From Chachezhania antarctica (GTDB lineage Bacteria; Pseudomonadota; Alphaproteobacteria; Rhodobacterales; Rhodobacteraceae): a stretch of 64,000 nt of DNA. The position numbers were made by a program, and so were the translations under genes. Positions 14,943-23,811 of the stretch are shown one piece after another. The stretch lies in assembly GCF_003646465.1 (NCBI RefSeq), contig NZ_QZEX01000010.1:1-64000 (forward strand), read 5' to 3'. The number at the start of each line of letters is the position of its first letter. The first letter of the stretch is position 1. The notes under the pieces are model-generated. The model was not told the origin of the DNA. It was given only the letters and a program-made list of their open reading frames with translations, and made no database searches.

Positions 14943-17900
14943 ATGACCCATCTCGCCCATTTTGCGACCGAGCGCGCACTTGCGCCTGTTGTCCCCATCC
15001 CGTCCCCCGATACGGCCGCTGCGATCTTGAGCGTGGCCAAAGCGCTGCAGACTGATCTGGCGCAAGGTTTCCAGATCGACGCGCTGCGCCTGCGCCTTGA
15101 GATGGAGTGCGCCTTTGGCGGCTCTGACGCGACCGGCGCCTGGGACTGGAAGCTGGCCTATGAAGCAGGCGAGGCAGCGCTTGTCCTGTTCCTGCGGAAA
15201 TTCGGCCGCGCGCTGTTGGCGCGGGCGGGCTCGCCCGCAGCACTGCTGCCGATCCTTGCCAAGGTGTCCGGCCTTTTGCCGACCCACACGCGGCGGTCTG
15301 AAGAGATGGAGCGGTTCCAGCAGTTCTCGACGCCGCTGCCCATGGGGCTGGCGGCACTGGCTGCAGCACAGATCACCGCGCGCGATCTGGTGCTGGAGCC
15401 ATCGGCCGGAACAGGCCTTCTGGCGGTCCTCGTAGAAATCGCGGGCGGCAGCCTCGCGCTGAACGAGCTGGCCGACACCCGCGCTGATCTCCTGCGTCGA
15501 CTGTTTCCGGGTCGGCCTGTCACTTGCTTCGACGCTGCACAGATCGACGATCATCTCGACGCGGATCTGCGCCCGAGCGCCATCCTGATGAACCCGCCAT
15601 TCTCGGCGGTGGCGAATGTCGACGCCCGCAGCACTGAGGCGACAGCCCGGCATCTGCGCTCGGCGCTCGCGCGTCTGGCCCCCGGCGGACGGTTGGTCGC
15701 CATCACCGGTGCGGGCTTCGCGCCCGATGCGCCCGCCTGGGCTGAGACCTTCGGGCGCCTGACCGAGACCGCGCATCTGGTCTTTACGGGTGCGGTGTCC
15801 GGTGCCGCCTTCGCCAAGCACGGCACCAGCTTTGAGACGCGGATTTCGGTCTTCGACAAATGCCGCGGTGGCGAGGCGGGCGGCATCACAGCCGATCTGG
15901 CGCGCCCGATATCGCCTGATGTCGCCAGCCTGCTGTCGCTGATCACTACCCATGTCCCCCCGCGCCTCGAACTGGCGCAGGTCGCACCAGCCGGGCAGGG
16001 CCCCACTTCCCCCTTCCCGGGAAATCCTGCCCGCACCACGCGCACAGGCATCAGCTCGTCGCGCGCCACGCCTGCAACAGCCCCCACCAACACCGCGGTG
16101 CAGATCGAGGCCGCAGACCTCGCCTATACCCTGCGCGATGCAACCGAGGACGGGGCCAGCGCGCGCCTGTCGGATGCTATTTATGAGACCTTCCGTCTGC
16201 AGGCGATCGACATTCCCGGAGCGGAACCGCACCCGACCAAGCTTGTGCAATCTGCGGCCTTGGCTTCGGTCGCGCCCCCAAAACCCAGCTACCGGCCCAA
16301 GCTTCCAGCCGCCATTCTGCGCGATGGCCTTCTGTCCGACGCGCAGCTTGAGACTGTGATCTACGCGGGCGAGGCGCATGGCGCTTATCTCGCGGGGTCT
16401 TGGACCGTCGATGAGACCGGCGACATGGTCTCGGCCGCGCCGGACGATGGCGCTGACGCCGTCCGTTTCCGCCGCGGCTTCTTCCTTGGCGACGGCACCG
16501 GGGCGGGCAAGGGCCGCCAGTCGGCCGGGATTGTGCTCGACAACTGGGCTCAGGGTCGGCGCAAGGCGCTCTGGATCTCGAAGAGTGACAAGCTTCTCGA
16601 GGACGCTCAGCGCGACTGGTCTGCCCTTGGCCAGGAACGCTTGCTGGTCACGCCGCTGTCGCGTTTTGCACAAGGCCGCGACATCCCGCTCTCCGAGGGC
16701 ATTCTGTTCACAACCTATGCCACGCTGCGCTCCGAGGAGCGGGCTGCAAAAAAGTCCCGCGTTGACCAGATCGTCGACTGGCTCGGGGCTGATTTCGACG
16801 GGGTGATCCTGTTCGATGAAAGCCATGCCATGGCCAACGCCGCAGGAAGCAAGGGCGAGCGCGGCGATGTTACGGCCTCGCAGCAGGGCAGGGCGGGTCT
16901 GCGGCTGCAGCACAAGCTGCCGAATGCCCGCGTGGTCTATGTTTCGGCCACGGGGGCAACCTCGGTGCACAACCTTGCCTATGCGCAGCGCCTCGGTCTG
17001 TGGGGCGGGGAAGACTTTCCGTTTTCGACGCGGGCGGAATTTGTGCAAGCTATCGAAGCTGGCGGCGTTGCCGCGATGGAGGTCCTGGCCCGCGATCTGC
17101 GGTCGCTTGGCCTCTACACGGCGCGCTCGCTGTCCTATGACGGCGTCGAATACGAGATGCTGGAACATGCGCTGACGCCGGAGCAGCGCGGCATCTATGA
17201 TGCATATGCGCTCGCCTTCGGAGTCATACATCGGAACCTGTCCGCGGCGCTGGAAGCGGCCAACATTACTGGCGAATCCGGCGGCACGCTAAACCGTCAG
17301 GCCAAATCCGCGGCACGCTCGGCCTTCGAGTCCGCCAAGCAGCGCTTCTTCGGTCATCTCCTGACCTCCATGAAGACCCCCAGCCTCATTTCCAGCATCG
17401 AGGCTGATCTGGCAGCAGGCCATGCTGCCGTCATCCAGATCGTCTCAACCGGTGAGGCGCTGATGGAGCGCCGCCTGTCGGACATCCCCACGGATGAATG
17501 GAACGATGTGCGCGTTGACATTACGCCAAGAGAGGCCTGCCTTGACTACCTCGCCCATTCCTTTCCGGTGCAGCTCTACGAGCCCTTCACTGACAGCGAG
17601 GGCAATCTGTCCTCGCGCCCGGTCACGCGCGATAGCCAGCCGGTGGAATGCCGCGAGGCGGTGCGCCGCCGCGATGCGCTGATCGAGCATCTGGCAAGCC
17701 TGCCGCCTGTGCCCGGCGCGCTGGACCAGATCGTCCAGCGCTTCGGCACCGATCTGGTGGCGGAAGTGACGGGCCGCTCGCGCCGCATCGTGCGCAAGGG
17801 CGAGGGTCATTTGGCGCGGCTCGTCGTCGAAAGCCGGGCGGGGTCTGCCAACCTCGCGGAAACCGCCGCCTTCATGGATGACCAGAAGCGCATCCTGATC

Positions 17901-19325
17901 TTCTCGGATGCCGGCGGCACGGGGCGCAGCTATCACGCCGATCTCGGGGCGAAGAACCAGCGCCTGCGGGTCCACTACCTCCTGGAACCGGGCTGGAAGG
18001 CCGATGCGGCCATTCAGGGACTGGGCCGCACCAACCGCACCAACCAGGCGCAACCACCGCTGTTCCGGCCCGTTGCTACCGATGTGAAAGCAGAGAAACG
18101 CTTCCTCAGCACCATCGCGCGTCGCCTCGACACGCTCGGGGCGATCACGCGCGGCCAGCGTCAAACCGGCGGGCAGGGGCTGTTCCGGCCCGAGGACAAT
18201 CTGGAGTCTCCCTATGCCCGCGATGCCTTGCGCCAGCTTTACCGCCGCATCTATCGCGGCGATGTTGCGGGCTGCTCGCTTGGGGAATTCGAGGATGCCA
18301 CCGGTCTCAGCCTGACCGATGACAACGGCCTCAAAGACGATCTGCCCCCGATCACGACTTTCCTCAATCGCCTGCTGGCGCTGACGATCGACATGCAGGC
18401 CGTGCTGTTCTCGGTCTTCGAGGAACTCCTCGACCAGCGAATCGAGGGCGCTATCGCTGCCGGGGTCTACGACCTCGGGCTCGAGACGCTGCGCGCCGAG
18501 AGCTTTCAGGTGACGGACGCACGGGTGATCTACACCCATCCCGGCTCCGGCGCAGAAACCCAGCTCCTGACCATCGCGCAAAAGCAGCGCAACACGCCGA
18601 CCGCGCTCGCTGATGCGCTCGACTGGCTGGACGATCCGAAGGCGCGTTTGCTAGTTAACAGCCGCTCAAACAGGGCTGCCGTGCAGGTGCCCGCGACCAG
18701 CTTGATGCTGGACGACGGCACCATCGAACCGCGGCTGAGGCTGATCCGGCCAACGGAGGCCAGCACGGTTCCGGCCCGGATGATGGAGGACACCCACTGG
18801 CTCGAAGCCGACCGCGCAGTCTTCGCCGCCGCCTGGACCGCGGAACTGGCCGAGGTGCCGGAATTCACGGAAACCACGCTGCACATCGTGGCGGGGCTGC
18901 TGCTGCCGATCTGGAAGCAACTGCCGCAGGACGAGACCCGCGTCTACCGGCTACAAACCGACGATGGGCAGCGCATCATCGGTCGCCGCGTCTCGCCGTC
19001 TTGGGTCGCGACCACGCTGGCCGCCGATGCGCCGAAGCTCACGGCGGCGCAGGTCCATGCCCTTGTTCTGGAGGGCAAGACGGTCGTGCGCTTGGCCGAG
19101 GGGATGGAGTTGCACAGGTCCCGCGTCATGGGGGTGAACCGGATAGAACTGTCGGGCTTTTTGGGTGCCGCCAAGGACCGGCTCAAGGCAGATGGGTTCT
19201 TCTCGGAGATCATCGCCTGGAAGCTGCGGCTCTTCTGCCCAGCAGACTCCAGCGGCATCGCAGTGCTTGATCGTCTGCTTGCACGTTGTCCCGTGACAGG
19301 ACTACATGCGCGTGGAGGGTGCTGA
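14943..19325 (+). CDS. Strawberry-notch-like methylase/helicase fusion
   Basis: 1,460 residues. An N-terminal Rossmann methyltransferase domain has the SAM motif LEPSAGTG (151-158) and NPPF (about 217-220), typical of amino-group DNA methylases. It is followed by a strawberry-notch type NTPase: Walker A GDGTGAGKGRQ (about 516), DESH Walker B (about 623), and a C-terminal helicase-like block with FSDAGGTGRSYHAD (about 988) and QGLGRTNRTNQ (about 1024). These giant proteins are a hallmark of alphaproteobacterial plasmids and phages; a role in protecting or processing newly entered DNA (anti-restriction, replication restart) is suspected but unproven. Start ATG 14943 follows CCGGAGTTTCCCG. It is followed 3 bases after its stop by the toprim gene, so they form an operon. 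Confidence 0.88.
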   Translation: MTHLAHFATERALAPVVPIPSPDTAAAILSVAKALQTDLAQGFQIDALRLRLEMECAFGGSDATGAWDWKLAYEAGEAALVLFLRKFGRALLARAGSPAALLPILAKVSGLLPTHTRRSEEMERFQQFSTPLPMGLAALAAAQITARDLVLEPSAGTGLLAVLVEIAGGSLALNELADTRADLLRRLFPGRPVTCFDAAQIDDHLDADLRPSAILMNPPFSAVANVDARSTEATARHLRSALARLAPGGRLVAITGAGFAPDAPAWAETFGRLTETAHLVFTGAVSGAAFAKHGTSFETRISVFDKCRGGEAGGITADLARPISPDVASLLSLITTHVPPRLELAQVAPAGQGPTSPFPGNPARTTRTGISSSRATPATAPTNTAVQIEAADLAYTLRDATEDGASARLSDAIYETFRLQAIDIPGAEPHPTKLVQSAALASVAPPKPSYRPKLPAAILRDGLLSDAQLETVIYAGEAHGAYLAGSWTVDETGDMVSAAPDDGADAVRFRRGFFLGDGTGAGKGRQSAGIVLDNWAQGRRKALWISKSDKLLEDAQRDWSALGQERLLVTPLSRFAQGRDIPLSEGILFTTYATLRSEERAAKKSRVDQIVDWLGADFDGVILFDESHAMANAAGSKGERGDVTASQQGRAGLRLQHKLPNARVVYVSATGATSVHNLAYAQRLGLWGGEDFPFSTRAEFVQAIEAGGVAAMEVLARDLRSLGLYTARSLSYDGVEYEMLEHALTPEQRGIYDAYALAFGVIHRNLSAALEAANITGESGGTLNRQAKSAARSAFESAKQRFFGHLLTSMKTPSLISSIEADLAAGHAAVIQIVSTGEALMERRLSDIPTDEWNDVRVDITPREACLDYLAHSFPVQLYEPFTDSEGNLSSRPVTRDSQPVECREAVRRRDALIEHLASLPPVPGALDQIVQRFGTDLVAEVTGRSRRIVRKGEGHLARLVVESRAGSANLAETAAFMDDQKRILIFSDAGGTGRSYHADLGAKNQRLRVHYLLEPGWKADAAIQGLGRTNRTNQAQPPLFRPVATDVKAEKRFLSTIARRLDTLGAITRGQRQTGGQGLFRPEDNLESPYARDALRQLYRRIYRGDVAGCSLGEFEDATGLSLTDDNGLKDDLPPITTFLNRLLALTIDMQAVLFSVFEELLDQRIEGAIAAGVYDLGLETLRAESFQVTDARVIYTHPGSGAETQLLTIAQKQRNTPTALADALDWLDDPKARLLVNSRSNRAAVQVPATSLMLDDGTIEPRLRLIRPTEASTVPARMMEDTHWLEADRAVFAAAWTAELAEVPEFTETTLHIVAGLLLPIWKQLPQDETRVYRLQTDDGQRIIGRRVSPSWVATTLAADAPKLTAAQVHALVLEGKTVVRLAEGMELHRSRVMGVNRIELSGFLGAAKDRLKADGFFSEIIAWKLRLFCPADSSGIAVLDRLLARCPVTGLHARGGC

Positions 19326-19328
19326 GCC

Positions 19329-20360
19329 ATGTATTCCGAGACTGAAGATGTGATCCGCGCTCTGGCGGAGAACGCAGAGAGCGTGTGTCGCGCCTACCTT
19401 CCCGCCGGACGGCGGGAAGGGTCCTACTGGATCGTCGGCGATTTGCAGAACAATCCCGGCCGGTCGCTCTTCGTGCGGCTGACTGGACCCACATCAGGAC
19501 CGGGAGCCCGTGGCAAATGGCAGGACGCTGCTGTCGGATTGCATGGTGATCTTCTCGACATCATCCGTGAGCGAACGGGGATTTCCCGCTTTCCCGATCT
19601 TCTCACTGAGGCCCGAGCGCATTTGGGCCGCCCCCAGCCGGTCCTCCCGAATACGCCAGTGCCGAAGAAGGCCAAAGCCCCCGGTGGCACACGAGCCGCG
19701 GCGGCGCGGCTCTTTGCAGCCTCTATGCCAGTCGCAGGCACGCTTGCTGATACCTACCTCCGCTCCCGAGGCATCACCCAAGGCGGCACGATGAGCGCGC
19801 TGCGCTTCCACCCGAAGTGCTGGCATCGGGATGAGGGCCAGACCCGGAGCATCCCCAGACCGGCGCTGATAGCTGCGGTCACCGATGGGGCAGGGGCCTT
19901 GCAGGGTGTGCATCGCACCTGGCTTGCGCACGACGGACAGGGCAAGGCGGAGGTCAAAACGCAGCGACGTGCCATGGGTCACCTCCTGGGCAATGCCGTC
20001 AGGCTGACCCCGCAGCAAAACATCCTCGTGGTCGGCGAGGGCATCGAGACCATGCTGTCCCTGTCCGAGGCGGCCCCCGGCCTTCCCGTCTGGGCGGCGC
20101 TCTCGTCGGGTCACCTCGGGGCCGTCCTGCTGCCAGAGGGATTGCAGCGCCTCTACATCGCGATCGACCGCGATCCGGCCGGGCAACGCGCGGCAGAGAG
20201 GTTGAGCGCCAAAGCCACAGATGTCGGGATTGGGTGCCATGTGCTCGAGCCACAACTCGGGGATTTCAACGATGATCTCCGGGCGACCGGCAAAGAGGCG
20301 CTGCGCCAGCATCTGGCAGGGCAGATCGGGCTTGAGGATCGGCAGCGCCTGTCAGGCTGA
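19329..20360 (+). CDS. Toprim-domain protein (plasmid primase/helicase-like)
   Basis: 343 residues. The C-terminal half is a toprim domain: ILVVGEGIETMLSLSEA (about residues 235-252) with the conserved Glu, and YIAIDRDPAGQRAAERL (about 275-291) with the DxD motif. The N-terminal part resembles the zinc-free N-domain of plasmid primase-like proteins (SYWIVGDLQNNPGRSLFVRL...GKWQDAAVGLHGDLLDI). Toprim domains make primers or handle DNA ends. Starting 3 bases after the strawberry-notch stop, it is almost certainly its operon partner. No helicase domain is fused, so priming or cofactor roles remain open. Confidence 0.85.
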   Translation: MYSETEDVIRALAENAESVCRAYLPAGRREGSYWIVGDLQNNPGRSLFVRLTGPTSGPGARGKWQDAAVGLHGDLLDIIRERTGISRFPDLLTEARAHLGRPQPVLPNTPVPKKAKAPGGTRAAAARLFAASMPVAGTLADTYLRSRGITQGGTMSALRFHPKCWHRDEGQTRSIPRPALIAAVTDGAGALQGVHRTWLAHDGQGKAEVKTQRRAMGHLLGNAVRLTPQQNILVVGEGIETMLSLSEAAPGLPVWAALSSGHLGAVLLPEGLQRLYIAIDRDPAGQRAAERLSAKATDVGIGCHVLEPQLGDFNDDLRATGKEALRQHLAGQIGLEDRQRLSG

Positions 20361-20423
20361 GCAGCATCGCGCAGGGGGCGGTCAGGGGCAGAGGGGGGGG
20401 TAGGGGTCCTGCAGTCCTGTCGC

Positions 20424-20749
20424 GGGTGTGGATCATCACCTTTGCCTCTTGCCGGGTAAATCTCATCCACCCGACACCCGCGCGGCCTTCAAGAGATGGG
20501 CAGGCGGCCGTCAAAGGGGACGCCCCATCAAGGGCGGCAGGCAAGCTATTTCCGCCGCTGGGGACGAGCCCCCGCTTTGCATCGCGAAACAAATAGCTTG
20601 CCTGCCGCCCTCCTCCACATGCGTTCCGGCCCCGAAAGGCGGGGTGAAGGGGCGTCCCCCATGACGGCTTTCGCAGCCCATGAAGGCCGCGCGGGTGTCG
20701 CGCGGTTGAGACAGGCCCGGAGGCAAGAAACCGATGACGATCCACACCC
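20424..20749. repeat. ~330-bp imperfect inverted repeat (cruciform-capable)
   Basis: Three nested perfect arm pairs lie in register: GGGTGTGGATC/GATCCACACCC (20424-20434, 20739-20749); a 20-base pair beginning CGACACCCGCGCGG (20472-20491, 20681-20700); and a 21-base pair beginning AGGGCGGCAGGCAAGC (20531-20551, 20591-20611). GGGGACGCCCC/GGGGCGTCCCC (20516-20526, 20649-20659) fits between them. The right arm includes the leader and first codons of the DUF2493 gene, so the left arm is a degraded inverted copy of that gene's 5' end. Confidence 0.8.
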
Positions 20750-21666
20750 ACGACGACGCGTATGAACCCGCCCACACCGCATCCCAGACCGCCCATGCGC
20801 TCGACGAGTTGCAGCTTTATGGCTTCCGTCCTTTTGATGAGCCCGATCCGCGCCCGATGCCCGATGGGCAGCGCCTTGCGGTCGCCGTCGCCGACATCTT
20901 CGATGCCCTCGTCGCGAGCCTTGAAGACACCCGCATGGAACCCGACCTCGAAGAGGTGCTCTGGGGCCAGGTCAACCTCTTCCACCGCGCGACGGCCCGG
21001 ATCGAGCGGTCGCTCGATGAAAACGAACAGGCGCAGCGCCGCCTTCAGCGCGAGCAGGACGGCTCCGAGGTGAAATCCACCGAACTCGAGCGCCTGACGG
21101 CCGAAGGCCTGACGCTGATCGAACGGCGCAACTGCATGGACATGATGCGCGATCACGCCGCCACCGAGTTCGTCCATCACACGGGATCGTCCTGGCGCCC
21201 CCGCACGGGCTCGATGGTGAACCGTCAGCACATGACCGCCGCGCTCATTGACAGCCGCGACTTCCTCGCCGCCAAGCGCCGCGCAGAAACCGAGGTGATG
21301 TTGCCCGCAGGCCCCAAGGTTGCCCTCACCGGCGGGACCGACTTCAACGATCACCGGCTGATCTGGGGAAAGCTCGACCAGGTCCGGACCAAGTATCCCG
21401 ACATGGTCCTTCTCCACGGTGGAAGCCCCAAAGGCGCGGAACTCATCGCCGCCAAATGGGCCGAGGCCCGCGGCGTGACGCAGGTGGCCTTCAAGCCCGA
21501 CTGGACCAAGCACGCCAAGGCGGCGCCCTTCAAGCGCAACGACGCTATGCTGGACGTGCTACCCGTGGGCGTCCTCGTCTTCCCGGGCACCGGCATCCAG
21601 GAGAACCTAGCCGACAAGGCCAAAAAGCTCGGCATCCCGGTCATGAAGTTCGAGAAGGGGGCATGA
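20734..21666 (+). CDS. DUF2493 / cpYpsA-related SLOG-family protein
   Basis: 310 residues. The C-terminal 130 residues form a Rossmann-like SLOG domain: VALTGGTDFNDHRLIWGKLD (about 191-210), VLLHGGSPKGAELIAAKWAE (about 225-244) and PDWTKHAKAAPFKRNDAML. The N-terminal 150 residues are helical and acidic. SLOG proteins bind nucleotides or nucleotide-derived signals; DUF2493 members are widespread on plasmids, with no proven function. ATG 20734 sits inside the right arm of the large inverted repeat, so its ribosome binding site (CGGAGG) could be hidden in RNA structure. Confidence 0.85.
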   Translation: MTIHTHDDAYEPAHTASQTAHALDELQLYGFRPFDEPDPRPMPDGQRLAVAVADIFDALVASLEDTRMEPDLEEVLWGQVNLFHRATARIERSLDENEQAQRRLQREQDGSEVKSTELERLTAEGLTLIERRNCMDMMRDHAATEFVHHTGSSWRPRTGSMVNRQHMTAALIDSRDFLAAKRRAETEVMLPAGPKVALTGGTDFNDHRLIWGKLDQVRTKYPDMVLLHGGSPKGAELIAAKWAEARGVTQVAFKPDWTKHAKAAPFKRNDAMLDVLPVGVLVFPGTGIQENLADKAKKLGIPVMKFEKGA

Positions 21667-21694
21667 GCCCCCTTTTCCTCTCGCGGGGAAATCG

Positions 21695-21741
21695 AGGTGG
21701 AAGAGCAGGCTTCCACCTGATATTTTGGAAGAAAGCCTGCT
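21695..21741 (+). promoter_or_regulatory. Two mutually exclusive hairpins between the DUF2493 and WGR genes
   Basis: AGGTGGAAG (21695-21703) pairs with CTTCCACCT (21710-21718). Alternatively AGCAGGCTT (21704-21712) pairs with AAGCCTGCT (21733-21741). The stems share bases 21710-21712 and their loops overlap, so only one can fully form. The first is followed by a T-rich stretch (TATTTT). This is the layout of an attenuator, or simply a terminator plus chance repeat; the former is inference. Confidence 0.4.
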
Positions 21742-21751
21742 GGATCACGAT

Positions 21752-22009
21752 ATGTCTCACTCTGTCGCTCAACTTGAGGTGTTCCCGACCGACCTGCAGA
21801 TGCGGCGGATCGATCCAGCCTGCAACATGCGGCGGTTTTACCGCATGAGCATTCAGCCCGATCTCTTTGGGGGCGCCAGCTTGGTGCGCGAATGGGGCAG
21901 CATTGGCGCGCGCGGGCAGATGATGATTGAGCAGCATCCAGATGAAGGGCGCGCCGTAACCGCGCTGATGAAACTTGCGGCGATAAAGAAGCGGCGGGGT
22001 TATGCATGA
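21752..22009 (+). CDS. WGR-domain protein
   Basis: 85 residues, essentially a single WGR domain. The core reads NMRRFYRMSIQPDLFGGASLVREWGSIGARGQ in pieces, with WGSIGARG at the WGR position, and a helical end (GRAVTALMKLAAIKKRRGY). WGR domains bind nucleic acids and occur in PARP-like and plasmid proteins. ATG 21752 is preferred over TTG 21725 because the domain starts soon after it. It overlaps the reading region of the next gene's leader and is probably co-transcribed with it. Confidence 0.8.
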   Translation: MSHSVAQLEVFPTDLQMRRIDPACNMRRFYRMSIQPDLFGGASLVREWGSIGARGQMMIEQHPDEGRAVTALMKLAAIKKRRGYA

Positions 22010-22059
22010 TGCGCGGCCGCGGTTCGAAAAGCGGGCAGACACAGGAAAACGAGGGGGAG

Positions 22060-22290
22060 ATGGCACTCGACACTGACAAGATCGATGATGCGGCTCTCGC
22101 GATCCTTAGCCTGACGCTGCATTACGGCGATCAGGTCTGGAAGGGAATCGATTGGGCCATCACCAACCGGCTTTTCGAGAAAGGCCTGATTTTTGATCCC
22201 AAAAACAAGGCGAAATCGTTGAGCCTGACCCCAGAAGGGGTCGCGCATGCGCGGGAAATTCTCGCGCGGGAGTTCAGCAAGGCCGAGTGA
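22060..22290 (+). CDS. DUF6429-like small protein
   Basis: 76 residues starting MALDTDKIDDAALAILSLTL. The core WKGIDWAITNRLFEKGLIFDPKNKAKSLSLTPEGV is typical of the small proteins I know as DUF6429, which look like a winged-helix with a beta-hairpin (SLSLTPEG). ATG 22060 directly follows GAGGGGGAG. Function unknown; a DNA-binding role is plausible from the winged-helix look. Confidence 0.7.
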   Translation: MALDTDKIDDAALAILSLTLHYGDQVWKGIDWAITNRLFEKGLIFDPKNKAKSLSLTPEGVAHAREILAREFSKAE

Positions 22291-22677
22291 CGGGCGGCTT
22301 TGCGGGACCTTACAGTCGTTCGCTGCATCTGCGCGCAATTTGCTCGCATCCGCATTTGCAGCATCAGCAACGCGCAGGGCGGCAAGCGGGCGTTCGCTGC
22401 GCTCCCGTCGAAAATCACCTGTCCTTCTGAAAGCAGTCATTCATTTGGGCGTAGAAACCAGTCGGCCGATCGGATGATCCGCCGCACTACACCGAGGCGC
22501 CTCCAGCAGAATCAACCTTGAAGCTGTTGGAAAGCCAGAGGGAATAGCCGAAAATCCCCGTTCTCTCTAACCCTACATCTTGTATCATGTTGCCTCAACC
22601 GCAATATCCGTAGTATGCTTTTGGTGAGCTGTTGCGTCAGCGATGGTGCGTATTATTGACCAATACTGAGGCAAACA
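22291..22677. other. Boundary between plasmid backbone and AT-richer defence island
   Basis: No gene seen. The left part is GC-rich with the look of decayed coding sequence. Base composition shifts to AT-rich from about 22560. TTGCCTCA (22588-22595) and TGAGGCAA (about 22667-22674) form an inverted repeat flanking the putative promoter region of the MBL/E2-E1-JAB/patatin operon, which starts 3 bases after the second copy. The pair could be an operator for the operon. Confidence 0.35.
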
Positions 22678-23811
22678 ATGTTTGATGAACCTAAGGTGAT
22701 GTTCTGGCCAGTCGGCACAGGGGATAGCACAACTGTTGTCGTCCAGAATGGCATTGTTTTGCAGGTTGACTTGCGAGATCTTCATAGCGCTGGCGATGCA
22801 GACGATGATCATGCTGCCTTGGTCGACAAACTCGTAGAAAACCTCCCCACAGTGAACGGCAAACCATATCTTTCAACCTTTGCTTTGACCCACCCTGATA
22901 AAGATCACATTCAGGGCTTCCACGATTTGCTTGATCGCGTCACGATTGGCGAAATCTGGTTTACCCCGCGCGTCTTCATCGAGAACGATCAGGATTTGTG
23001 CGATGATGCAGTAGCCTTCAAAGAAGAAGCCGAGCGCCGTGTTCAAGAAACGATCAACTCAGGTGGTGACGTTGGCGCAGGTGATCGGGTCAGACTCATC
23101 GGATACGATGCCCTTCTCAAAGAAGATCACTTCGTCGGCTTCCCGGAAGATCGCCTGACTGTTCCTGGCAACTCGATAACAGAAATTGACGGTGTCGATT
23201 ACGAGGGAGACTTCAACGCGTTCATCCATGCACCATTCGCGGAAGAAACTGATGGTGACCGCAACAACACAAGCCTTTGCATGCAGGTTGTTCTGGGTGA
23301 TAACCCTTCCAAAGGGGGCGTTCTCCTGTTCGGCGACATTGCCTACCCGCGTCTGCGCAAGATCATCGACAAGACCAAGGAGGCTGGCAACGAGGAGTAC
23401 CTCGCCTGGAAAGTGTTCCTTGCACCGCATCATTGCAGCAAGTCGGCCATGTACCAAAAGGAAGGCGACAAAGAAGTTCTCAAGCAGGATATTCTTGATG
23501 ATCTGGCGGAGTATCAGGTTGATGGCGGCGTGATTGTCGCCAGCAGCGAAAAAATTCCCTTGCAGAATGCATCTGGCGAAAATCCACCGCACGCAAAAGC
23601 GAAGAAACGCTACGAAGAAATCGCTGATGGAGGTTTCCTCTGCACTCACGAGGATGGAGAAGACGGAGAGCCCCTGGTCTTTGATGTTTCCGACGGCGCG
23701 CTAGACGCTCCAGAAGTTGCGCAAGCGGCCGCTGCAAGGAAACTTGCCGATGCGGTTGATGATGCGCGCGGATCAGACAGCCCGCCCTCGGAACAGGTCG
23801 GGTATGGCTGA
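22678..23811 (+). CDS. ComEC-like metallo-beta-lactamase-fold protein (first gene of conjugation/patatin operon)
   Basis: 377 residues. The MBL metal motifs are complete: THPDKDHIQG (71-80), a NNTSL strand (196-200), LLFGDI (217-221) and LAPHHCSKS (248-256), the pattern of ComEC/Rec2-type domains rather than beta-lactamases. ComEC-type MBL domains are nucleases or phosphodiesterases. There is no transmembrane channel part and no signal peptide, so it is cytosolic. The last 40 residues are a low-complexity acidic tail ending Val-Gly-Tyr-Gly. A C-terminal glycine on a flexible tail next to E1/E2 enzymes is striking, because such tails are what E1/E2 systems activate. The stop overlaps the next start by 8 bases. 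Whether the MBL protein is effector, signal-degrading enzyme or conjugation substrate cannot be told from sequence. Confidence 0.82.
   Translation: MFDEPKVMFWPVGTGDSTTVVVQNGIVLQVDLRDLHSAGDADDDHAALVDKLVENLPTVNGKPYLSTFALTHPDKDHIQGFHDLLDRVTIGEIWFTPRVFIENDQDLCDDAVAFKEEAERRVQETINSGGDVGAGDRVRLIGYDALLKEDHFVGFPEDRLTVPGNSITEIDGVDYEGDFNAFIHAPFAEETDGDRNNTSLCMQVVLGDNPSKGGVLLFGDIAYPRLRKIIDKTKEAGNEEYLAWKVFLAPHHCSKSAMYQKEGDKEVLKQDILDDLAEYQVDGGVIVASSEKIPLQNASGENPPHAKAKKRYEEIADGGFLCTHEDGEDGEPLVFDVSDGALDAPEVAQAAAARKLADAVDDARGSDSPPSEQVGYG

Noticed and set aside
14925-17231. Long minus-strand frame (768 codons) opposite the strawberry-notch gene
   Set aside because: It is the antisense shadow of a GC-rich coding region; composition is Arg/Gly/Ala-heavy with no domain, and the plus-strand protein has clear motifs.
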